A stretch of DNA of 64,000 nt from Fragilaria radians. Taxonomy: Eukaryota > Bacillariophyta > Fragilariophyceae > Fragilariales > Fragilariaceae. This document shows, piece after piece, positions 23,082 through 31,896 of this stretch. Made by a program: the position numbers and the translations under genes. Within the stretch, counting starts at the first letter, position 1. Each line of letters starts with the position of its first letter. A model generated the notes under the pieces. The model was given only the letters and a program-made list of their open reading frames with translations, was not told where the DNA came from and did not search any database. The stretch spans positions 86,672 to 150,671 of the forward strand of contig CAAAJI010000017.1 of the NCBI GenBank assembly GCA_900642245.1, read 5' to 3'.

Positions 23082-25760
23082 CTAAATTCTATCATCATTA
23101 GATGGTGCTGTAGATAAGCTTTTCAGCAAGGACTTGAATGAAGCATTCAGTTTGTTAGTCATTGCGCCATCTTCACGACAAAAGTCTAAGGCTTCAGTGA
23201 TGATCTGGATATCATCTTGACTTTTTGCCTTCAGCCCTTTTCGTAAAATTGTAAGGTACAACATGTATGTCAAAGAATCAACTGGCACACCACTCTGCCG
23301 CACATCTTTCAGTAGCTGTCGCGCTGTTTCAACAGCAAAAGTTGATTCATGTTCTTCTGCATGGTTGATGCAAGCTTTAAGGATGATGACAATGGTTTCA
23401 TTCCCTGCATTCAATCCGATCTCTTTCATGGAGGTTAGGAGTTCTAAAATTTTGAAAAGTTTCTCATGACACCGACTTTCAAGAATAGAATTCATTACAA
23501 TTTCAAAAGAGTGAGAATCAAAAAGTATTCCGTAACTACGCATTGCTTCTAACACTTTGACACTTCTCTCTATTACATCGGGAGGGCTCTCATTCCTCAA
23601 AGCAATTAAAGCCGAATCAAAGTCACATATCTGAAGGTTCGATGCGTCAGAACTTTCGTTTTCATACTTGTCCAAAAGATTTTGGAGAATTCTTTCTGCT
23701 TGATCTGATGAGTTTGATCTCTTCGAGAGAGCCCCAAGATATAAGCTGTACGAAATCCTGTCATGCGAAAACAAATTATGTCTAGATTTTCCATACGTTT
23801 CCAAGCGTTCAAATATTGATTCGACTCTTTCATATTCTCCAGCATCAAGCCAGCCTTTCATAACATGGTTAAAACACATAGAAGTCAAATAATTCGCCCT
23901 TTGATCTGACGCTTGGTTGCTCTCAAAATATAAAAGCACATTTTCGGCGTCGTGAATACGACCTAGATTGAGATAAGTGTTCGTCAAGAATTCAAGAAAA
24001 GACTGAATTTCTTCTTGCGTTGCAGGAAATGTGCTTTGTACCAGCTCATGCAAAACAAAGCCAATTAAAGTGTTTTGTTTGTCAATTACGTTACCAGGAT
24101 TTAAAGTAAGTGCGTTATGCACCACTTCAGAATAGCACGTTAAAGGAACCTTCGTGTTCAACTTTTTAAGAAAATCCAAAAATATCAATAAAGAAGTCGA
24201 ATCACAAACTTTATACTTTTCCCAAATAAAAGCACCAAGGGCTTCTTGATCGATTTCAACTTCTGATCTCTTACAAAGCATAAGTAAGCTCTCGGCTTCG
24301 CTTGACATTCCCAAATTGACAAGCTGCGGTAAAGTCACTCCAATCGTTTCTTTCATAATAACTTTGTTGAATCTTTTCCAATTTGAAGCAAGATAGCTAA
24401 GTACCTTTCGAATGTCTTTTTCGCTGTTGAGCATGTGCTTGGTTATCATGTTCATAATGTCCTGATCTGGAGATTTCTCAATATTTCCTCCATTAGAAGT
24501 AATCATGAAGCCACTCAAAATCTCCTGAATTTTTCTCTTCGCAAAAGCATTGTCGATTTGAGACCAGGCTTTACAGTAATAAAAGTACATTTCTGTTGAA
24601 ATAACTCCCTTTCCTTCACGTTCCAACTGTTCCGCTCGTTTGAAAAGCTCTGCTGCCCTCCATGGTAAATCATCATCGAGATGATTGCCAATTAGTTTTA
24701 TCACTTCCGAGACTTTCTCGAAAATTTGAGCATATCCAGTCTGGTCAAGTCGCTGGAGCCAAATTGATGCTGATTTGGGAGAACCAACACGAATGTAATA
24801 ATTTAGAAGGCTCTCACAAACATCAGACGTAAGTTCGAATTGTTCGAACAGCAACAACTTTGCCTGATATTCATTTACTTTCTCAATATCGCGTTTTGTG
24901 GCTTTTCTGAGAAGTTTGATTGTCTTCGCTTTGAGAGTAACAACTCCATCAGAGATATCCCTACCCTCAGCTTTTTGACTGCTTGAATCAATGCTAGCGT
25001 TTCCCTTTTTCAGTTCTATTAAAGGTTTGCTCTTTCCATAAATGATATCATTGATACCTGACCATGCGTGATCTTTTTCCAGCATTTTGAGTTGATTTGT
25101 AGCTTTCGACATAATTTCCTCGTTATCAGTATCAAAGCCAGCTTGAATTACCAGCTCAAAGAGAGAAGTAATTAGCGCTTGCTCTGAAGGAAAATTATCC
25201 GTCCAATAGATCAGTAGATTCAATGCGTGATCGTACTTCCGTTGTTTCAAAAGAGACTTTATCACAATGTCAACGTCATGTAACGGAAGGTCTTTAGCAA
25301 CTCCAATCTCGTACCAAAGCACTATCTGCTTCAACATCTCCACAGCACTCTGGGCTCCAGTTTCAGGATTTCCGCGCATTAAGTAAGCCTCGGCTAATTG
25401 AGAATGAAGTTGCATCACTAACGATTGCCACCTGCTAGCAATAGGAGATCCACTTGCTAGTTCATATCCCATACGCTTTATCAGTCTATCAGCGGTGCGA
25501 AAATCACCCTTTTCAATCCACTCAATCACCACTCGATACACGTTTTCAAATCGACGGTCATTCATGGTTCCTAAAGGGTTTTTCTTATCATTGAGAGCCA
25601 AACTAGTGATTTTCTCAATTAGAACCTCATTTTCACTCTCAGTTTTATAAGCCTTGCTTTGCTTATTGTTGTTTCGATTATCCCTTTGCCATTTTACTGT
25701 AGAGAATACTCTTGACTGTGTAGACAATCTGCATACAGGTTTTGACCACCTGCTGATCAT
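23082..25760 (-). CDS. Mitochondrial PPR-like helical-repeat protein
   Basis: An 892-residue intronless protein. The start is placed at the ATG at 25760; 15 further upstream codons open only from GTG. The N-terminus, 'MISRWSKPVCRLSTQSRVF', is Arg/Ser-rich, lacks acidic residues and looks like a mitochondrial presequence (a plastid address is less likely, as no signal peptide precedes it). The rest is alpha-helical with irregular degenerate PPR/TPR-type pairs, clearest near the C-terminus ('CFNHVMKGWLDAGEYERVE', 'SHSFEIVMNSILESRCHEKL', 'ILKACINHAEEHES', 'SGVPVDSLTYMLYLTIL'). No SMR, endonuclease or editing domain is seen. PPR proteins of this kind usually bind organellar RNA; that role is inference. 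The specific family is not recognised. Confidence 0.8.
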   Translation of the reverse strand: MISRWSKPVCRLSTQSRVFSTVKWQRDNRNNNKQSKAYKTESENEVLIEKITSLALNDKKNPLGTMNDRRFENVYRVVIEWIEKGDFRTADRLIKRMGYELASGSPIASRWQSLVMQLHSQLAEAYLMRGNPETGAQSAVEMLKQIVLWYEIGVAKDLPLHDVDIVIKSLLKQRKYDHALNLLIYWTDNFPSEQALITSLFELVIQAGFDTDNEEIMSKATNQLKMLEKDHAWSGINDIIYGKSKPLIELKKGNASIDSSSQKAEGRDISDGVVTLKAKTIKLLRKATKRDIEKVNEYQAKLLLFEQFELTSDVCESLLNYYIRVGSPKSASIWLQRLDQTGYAQIFEKVSEVIKLIGNHLDDDLPWRAAELFKRAEQLEREGKGVISTEMYFYYCKAWSQIDNAFAKRKIQEILSGFMITSNGGNIEKSPDQDIMNMITKHMLNSEKDIRKVLSYLASNWKRFNKVIMKETIGVTLPQLVNLGMSSEAESLLMLCKRSEVEIDQEALGAFIWEKYKVCDSTSLLIFLDFLKKLNTKVPLTCYSEVVHNALTLNPGNVIDKQNTLIGFVLHELVQSTFPATQEEIQSFLEFLTNTYLNLGRIHDAENVLLYFESNQASDQRANYLTSMCFNHVMKGWLDAGEYERVESIFERLETYGKSRHNLFSHDRISYSLYLGALSKRSNSSDQAERILQNLLDKYENESSDASNLQICDFDSALIALRNESPPDVIERSVKVLEAMRSYGILFDSHSFEIVMNSILESRCHEKLFKILELLTSMKEIGLNAGNETIVIILKACINHAEEHESTFAVETARQLLKDVRQSGVPVDSLTYMLYLTILRKGLKAKSQDDIQIITEALDFCREDGAMTNKLNASFKSLLKSLSTAPSNDDRI

Positions 25761-27700
25761 AGTCTCCAGCAATCCTATTTTTGTTTCTTGTTGTGCATAA
25801 GCCACAAACTGCCGTCATCTCTACCGTAAATGTCACTCGGGTTGAATAATCTTAACCCTTTTGCCTTATCTTTGTCCTGTTAAAGCTATAACCTAGAGTA
25901 AAGTTGAAGGCTAAGGATAAAATAAGTATGGAGAATCAGATAATTTTGGTACAGAGATTTTTGAACACGTAATTGGAATTAAAACAACTCCAACTAATTT
26001 ATTGTATCATGGTAGTGAATAAAAAAATAATGACTGAAATACCAATATTTACCATTGAAATAATGGTAGGGGAAAGAAAGAGGTTGTTAATTCCCCATGA
26101 TTGGGGAGTCTTAGGAGGGGTTGAAGGTTCCCGGCGGATGACCAGTCTAACCAGTATGCTTCTGAATAAATCTATACAACTGAATTCAACACAGCAATAA
26201 ATCCTCGATTAACATCACTGAGAGTCGAATAAAAATTCCATTCCAATGGATACCACTGTGAATCTCCCTGGCAATATGTAGACAATTGAGCCCGACATAC
26301 CTTGCGCAGTCCAAGACTTTCGAAATTCTTTAGAAAACTTCATTTGAGTTAGTTTTCTTCCCTCAACATTAAGAGAAATTAATAATGTAATATGTCTCAG
26401 GCAAGTAAAATGTGAAAGGGAGTTTTGTCTTGTAGATGTTTTTCCTATGTGAATGAAAGCAGAAAACAATTATATAGTACAATCTTCTAGACTTTCATAC
26501 TTTATTTGAATGATCTGGGCATACCAACTATATCGTGTTGCACTCAGATAGCGAAATTTCTCTTGGAGTATCAAGTGGTGTTGCTTTGGCCTTGATTATA
26601 TAAATACAACATGGGACCTTTGGATTTTCGCTATACTCCCAAGAAAATAGGAGATCAAGAATATTGTTAATCAAGTGATACAGCTTAATCTGCAAAGATA
26701 ACTAGTTTAATCTTAGGCTGAGATCAAGTGATGTTATGCCCTGCTGTTGTGGATTGCAAATCGACTTGCCGATTGAGCGGCCAATCTCGCAATATAAGCA
26801 TCCATTATTTCAATGCTATGGCAAAGTTTCACTTCTTTAGATATATTTCTTTCTCCGGAGATATCAATGAATCTGATGAGCAATTACTTCTCTTTTATTG
26901 CTTGATTTAATAGACATAGGGCTTGTTGTGTTATGTTCCCAAATGAGTACCTGACAGAAATCAATGTCATTGTATTTTTGAAAAGCTTCTGAGATTATGG
27001 AATGCTTTTTGGGGTAGAAACACCACAGGAGAGTGTAACCTGTCACCAAGCACAACTTTATAATTTCAGATTGGAAAATAGGAACAAGAATAGTGATTAA
27101 ACATTTTTCATGGATGAGATTCTTTACAGATCCTCATCCTCTTCAATATTTTGTTACTTGCAAGGGACACTGAAATACTCTACCGCTACATAAGGTGGCA
27201 CCGCTTCGTGTCCTTTCCGACTTCCGCAAGCATATTTCTCATTCTTGGTAAACCCAAATCAGCCTACGTGAAATGCGCTTAATTTTGGAGCTTTTTAGTT
27301 TGCTAGTGACCCTCCATAATCAATGATGCCTCGTGTTTCAACACATAGATCACAAATATATCTTCGTTTGTAAACGTACAAGAGGATGGTCAATTTCATT
27401 TCTGAATGATAACAAAAGGGGATACCAAAGTTTTGATTTTGAAGACAGCAGGAAAATGTCGTCTTTTCATTTAGGAATAATTTGATTATTTTCATATTTA
27501 ACTAAAGCTTAGTTTTTCCCCAAAATATTTGCGTTACTCTTTCATTGTACTATAGTGGACGACTTCTCAGGAACACAAGAACTGCTAACGCTGGATACAA
27601 AATACGTTTCAGAGCTCACTGAAAAATGGGATGTATTCTTTGAAACGTCACATTTTTTTCCATTTTGACACTAAGCCAAGTTGCAGGAAAAAGTGTGAGA
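25761..27700. other. 1.9-kb divergent spacer
   Basis: No supported gene. Only short frames, none with a recognisable motif. It separates two divergent genes and should contain both promoters. Upstream of the acetyltransferase, an in-frame extension to 27665 lacks an ATG. Confidence 0.4.
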
Positions 27701-28908
27701 ATGAGAGTTACCGTACCATCCGTCGAACTTTCTAAAGAAGTCGTGCAGAATGCCATTCAGGAGGCATGCGACTTGGCGAACTCCCGATGGAGTTACGGTG
27801 ATAAAATGGTTGAAAGAGACTTCGTTAAGTTTCGTTTAGGCAATCTTGACGACGTATCGAATCTTAAAACCTCAATGGTCACGTCCATCGATTTTCAAAA
27901 AAATGAATCAGACAATCTCGCTCCAGATATTGGTTTTCAAGTACATTTGATCATTGCAGAAAGTTTTGCTGGTAACATAATCGGATCTGTTGCATTGTAT
28001 TGGACATACTCGAGCTGGGATGGACGTTATATTTACGTGAAAAATTTGAAAGCTGACGGTGATTCAATCGAAGCGTCACTCATTTACACTTTGGCTGAGA
28101 TCGCGTTACGATGTGAAGGTCGCAGGATTGTTTGGCAGGTACAGTTGTTTTGAGATTATGCACCGTGATAAAAAATGTGATGTCGTCTCACGCGAAATTC
28201 ACTTGTTTCTGACTAAAGCACTACGACGACAAGTCAACGCTCTATAAGTCCTTAGGTGCAGAATCATTGCAGGGCTGGCTGACACTTAACATGGATTCTG
28301 GTGATATGGAACGATTCATTTTAAGCATGAATAATGAGAATCGATCATTTCCAGTCAATTCGCCTCGCTTCAAATCATACAGCAAGGATTCTGTACACGA
28401 AGTCTTGAAATCTGTTAAAGTAGAAGACCTTGAATTACACATGGCAACAGCTGGTAACCTGCAAGACGTGGAGCGATTGGTAAAGTGCCTTGCTATTTTT
28501 GCGCATGAAGAAGATGCAGTAAATGTGAAAAAAGAACATTACTGTGTGGATCAAGAATTGTACAACTGCATACTTCTGTGGGACAGAGAATGTCAACGAT
28601 ATTACGGAATGGCATTTTTCTGCTTCGGATATGATTTAGAGCAAGGACAGTTTCTTTTTCTGGAAGACCTTTACCTAGAAGAGGAATATCGTGGTAAAGG
28701 ACAAGGTACAATTGTGATGGCAGTCTTGGCATCTATTGCTCGAGGTGTCGGATGTACTGGATTTATTTGGCAATGCTTAGAGTGGAATGCGCGTGCTTTA
28801 ACCTTTTATGATGGCATTGGTGCCAAGATTTTAAACGGATTGATAACGACAAGGTTTTGTGATCAACATTTAGAAAACTTTGCCGCATCCAGGCCAACAC
28901 ATTTATAA
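27701..28908 (+). CDS. Tandem GNAT N-acetyltransferase
   Basis: A two-domain GCN5-related acetyltransferase that would move acetyl from acetyl-CoA to an amine; substrate unknown. Exons 27701-28138 and 28219-28908, with an 80-bp GT-AG intron. The joint 'RRIVWQ-HYDDKSTLYKSLGAE' falls inside the 'W...N..A..fY..lGA' region of the first domain and is therefore convincing. 375 residues from the ATG at 27701 (the frame is open slightly further without ATG). The C-terminal domain has a full CoA-binding motif: 'EDLYLEEEYRGKGQGT', with RGKGQG at residues 304-309, then 'CLEWNARALTFYDGIGAKIL'. The N-terminal domain keeps the fold pattern ('GSVALYWTYSSWDGRYIYV') but has no R-G-x-G-x-G/A, so it may be catalytically silent. 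Its stop lies 18 bp from the stop of the convergent repeat protein. Confidence 0.88.
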
Positions 28909-28926
28909 CTTTGATAATGTCTAATT

Positions 28927-29763
28927 CTAATTTTTGTTTCGTTTACTTTTCCTTGGTCCAAATAGGTCTCCTAAGACTTTTTTGGTTACATCACCAAATT
29001 GATAATCATCCTTGCCTGTAATATTTTTCAAAGCCTTTTTCGTAATGTCTCCAAATTGATACTCCTCGGCAGCTTCCGTTCCTAAATAGTCACTTACCCA
29101 CTGTCGACGGCGTTCCTCGATGGCATTGCTAATATCCCCAAAGCTATACTCTTCTTTTCCAGTAAACTCTGCGACACGAGTTTTAACCCTTTTGTCGATT
29201 TCCTTGGAGAGATCACCGATTTCGTATGTATCCTTACCACAAAACTCGGCAACCTTACTCTTTACGCGTTTATCTAACTCGATACTCAAATCCCCTGTTT
29301 CGTAATCGTCTTTTCCTGTCAATTCGCATGTCATTTTCTTACTCAGTTCATCTAGAGCGAGTGACAAGTCTCCAAGTTCATACTCATCTTTGTTTCTAAA
29401 CCTAGCAACTTCATCTTTCACTCTTTGATCGAACGTTTTGGAAATATCGCCAATTTTATATTCATCCTTTCCAAGGAAATCTCTGGTATTCTTCTTTACA
29501 TCTTCAATTACAGCAACACGGACAAGCTCTGTCAATTCCATTGAGAAACCTTCCCATTCATCATCTGCCACGAGGTTACCAACTTTCATCTTTGTTTCTT
29601 CATCAATTTCAGTGTTCTGTTCATTTTCCAGAGAGTTCGACATAAGAAGCTGTTGGAGACGATAAGCACCCACATATCTTCGGTGATATGAGAGCACTCC
29701 AAAGGACCTAACAAACGATATCACATGGGAAAGAAGTAGTAAACAGGCAAACCTTGACATCAT
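28927..29763 (-). CDS. Secretory/plastid-targeted protein of 'GKDxYxxGDLS' repeats
   Basis: A 278-residue protein of unknown function. The N-terminus is a signal peptide ('MMSRFACLLLLSHVISFVRS') followed by Phe and a basic, Tyr-rich stretch. Phe at the first position after cleavage is the hallmark of presequences for secondary red plastids, so plastid import is inferred. The body has about seven copies of a roughly 28-residue unit, consensus (T)GKD-x-YE-x-GD(L/I)S-x-x-(L/I)D-x-RVK-x-x-VAEF. The repeats begin near residues 95, 123, 149, 175, 201, 228 and 249. The last two end in 'GDITKKAL' and 'GDVTKKVL' and lack the long helix. An eighth degenerate copy may start near 'VADDEWEGFSMEL'. Units alternate a turn-like GKDxY and an amphipathic helix. 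Basic tail KSKRNKN. It is not recognised as a named family; no catalytic motif is seen. Confidence 0.85.
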   Translation of the reverse strand: MMSRFACLLLLSHVISFVRSFGVLSYHRRYVGAYRLQQLLMSNSLENEQNTEIDEETKMKVGNLVADDEWEGFSMELTELVRVAVIEDVKKNTRDFLGKDEYKIGDISKTFDQRVKDEVARFRNKDEYELGDLSLALDELSKKMTCELTGKDDYETGDLSIELDKRVKSKVAEFCGKDTYEIGDLSKEIDKRVKTRVAEFTGKEEYSFGDISNAIEERRRQWVSDYLGTEAAEEYQFGDITKKALKNITGKDDYQFGDVTKKVLGDLFGPRKSKRNKN

Positions 29764-30557
29764 CTCGAATTGTTACTTGAACAAAGTTGTTTTTGAGTTA
29801 GCATTGACGCCGATTTTCTCCGTTGTTTCCGTGCGTACGACTCCCGATTTCTAAGGTAAATCATCCACGTGGAGGCGTGTTATCGAATAAAGTTTTTTTG
29901 ATAAAACTGGCTTTCAATCAATGGACGTATTCGTTTTTAATTTAGGGTAAACATTTATTTATCCATGGAGCAGCAGATCATGACCGTAATCTTTAGAATT
30001 AGAAATGATTGATATTTCGGCAATGAATTGAATTTCCGGATTTCAGGTAGGACAGTTATTGTTTCTCCTCTTATTGGGTATTGTAAAAGGTGCATTGAGA
30101 AATTCAGTGTCCACATTAGGTTACAATAAATATCCACTTATCTCCCAAGATCTCTGTGTAAATGCTGTTCTACTGATCTAGGAATGTTACTAGAAAGCAC
30201 ATGAACTGGTTTGCAACTTTTGAATATAAACTATAGACTTATAACTTATAGAGTTATTTGCTACATATTGAGTTGTCCTAATCTTCCAACAAAGAAAAGT
30301 TTTCATTTTTTTTAGTAATTTCCACTAGAGATGTTCTGCTTATTTGAGGTTCTCCTTTGTCTTGATGCCTTCATCATCTGATTCTGGAAACATGCACATT
30401 ATACCAAGGATCCGTGTAGAACATGACAACTCGCTAATATTGTTTGTGTTTCTTTGCACGAAATAATCAGATAGTCTGTTGGAATGTTTTCATATCTCTT
30501 GTGAGATTTTAATTTATTAAATCACTTATTCGCAGCGTCAAAAGTAAAGTGTCCGAG
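29764..30557. other. 0.8-kb divergent promoter region
   Basis: No gene. Divergent intergenic sequence between the repeat protein and PEX3, presumably holding both promoters. Only short frames are present, and I could not assign a TATA box or initiator with confidence. Confidence 0.5.
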
Positions 30558-31763
30558 ATGTTGTCGAGTCCTTGTAGCAGGAGAAATAATGGAGCTCGAC
30601 GGATTGCCTCTACATTAGGACATGCAGTCATTACTGCAAGTGTTGCTTATGGCACCTATCGATTCGCTAACTGGCTTTGGGATTCCTGGACGCATCGTCC
30701 TGACAAAGACGACCGGCATTTGGCACAACAAAGTAATTCGGAATCGCGCAGCAGACGCGGTCTATGGAAAATTCGTCGCCAAAGGATAGATAGATGTCGA
30801 TTGGAAGTTTTACAAGCTATGATAGATTTCCTTCCTAATCTACGTCGCTCCATAGAAAGCCTCACAGATATCTCAATCGACACCAAAGCTTTGAAGGAAC
30901 TGAGAAACAAAGAATGTGAAGAGAAGCGACGGAAGGAGAAAGAACTATGGAACAGCATCAAAATTAAAACTCTAACAAGACTCATATCGACAGCATATGG
31001 GCACACAATGTTATTCTTAATTTTAACCACTCAAGTTCATTTGATGAGTGGGAAGTTATTTCAAGAACAACAACAAATACAGAACATTTCTGGTATGGAT
31101 GATACAGATGATAAGTGTTTTCCAACTGTTCAAGAATCCAATCGCTTCGTATTGACTGAAACTTATGAATATTTCTTACGGGATGGATTACATCGTCTGG
31201 TGTCTGTGGTCGAACGCTCAGTACATTCTGTTGTCCGCGACTGGGATGTGACGGATGCGTCCATGCTTCATGTTTCAAAGGAAATGTTAGAAAAAGGAAT
31301 GGAAGATATCCTCCAACACCTTGAAGGTGAGAGCACTCAGTGTACATATCGACGACATGGGTCTTTGTTCCGACTGGTGCTACCTCGAGAAGGAAGTATG
31401 ATGCATACTGGTGGTATGGGGTCAAGTTCTCAGGACATTTTAGACGAAACATTTGATATTTTTGAAAGTCCAGTGTTCGAAGATGCCCAGAAAGATTGTT
31501 TATCGGGAACATTTGACATAATTCGAGATGAAATTTTCACAAAAGTGTTTGCCTCAAACAAAGATCCTAAAATTTGTGTAGCGCATCCCCTTGCTACCGT
31601 TCTCTCGAAATTAAAAAATGCATCTAGCAGTTTCTATGAGTCGACAATAAATTTTAATACGCAGATCCTCGACGAAAGGGCAGAATTAGGAATGAGTTCT
31701 TACCTTTCAGATATTCAGAGGCTTCCTACTGTTCTTGAGCTGGGAGACGTAAGCTTTTCCTGA
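30558..31763 (+). CDS. PEX3: Peroxin-3 (PEX3), peroxisomal membrane-protein import receptor
   Basis: Membrane anchor that docks PEX19 with its membrane-protein cargo and seeds peroxisome biogenesis. The first ATG, at 30558, gives 401 residues; three upstream codons open only from GTG. An N-terminal hydrophobic segment follows basic residues ('RRIASTLGHAVITASVAYGT'). Next comes the diagnostic PEX3 block: 'CRLEVLQAMIDFLPNLRRSI', then 'LWNSIKIKTLTRLISTAYGH', then 'TTQVHLMSGKLF', corresponding to the family's 'IWEDLKIxSFTR' and 'LRVQLNIIGGY'. The C-terminus 'RLPTVLELGDVSFS' fits the family ending. A GTAAGC at 31749 could start a 50-bp intron, but the resulting tail looks less like PEX3. It converges with the CPSF30 fusion, stops 133 bp apart. 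Confidence 0.9.
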   Translation: MLSSPCSRRNNGARRIASTLGHAVITASVAYGTYRFANWLWDSWTHRPDKDDRHLAQQSNSESRSRRGLWKIRRQRIDRCRLEVLQAMIDFLPNLRRSIESLTDISIDTKALKELRNKECEEKRRKEKELWNSIKIKTLTRLISTAYGHTMLFLILTTQVHLMSGKLFQEQQQIQNISGMDDTDDKCFPTVQESNRFVLTETYEYFLRDGLHRLVSVVERSVHSVVRDWDVTDASMLHVSKEMLEKGMEDILQHLEGESTQCTYRRHGSLFRLVLPREGSMMHTGGMGSSSQDILDETFDIFESPVFEDAQKDCLSGTFDIIRDEIFTKVFASNKDPKICVAHPLATVLSKLKNASSSFYESTINFNTQILDERAELGMSSYLSDIQRLPTVLELGDVSFS

Positions 31764-31896
31764 CTGTGACTATATGTTGAAATTCTGTGAAATTATAGGA
31801 TCATATTAGACTCCGGATACAAACGAGGAAGGGCAATTGTCTGAATGGAAATAACAATCTAGATTTAGGTATATTCTTCCTTTTAATTTGCAAAGT

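Noticed and set aside
30982..31512. 176-codon minus-strand frame inside PEX3
   Set aside because: Antisense shadow of a clearly identified gene.
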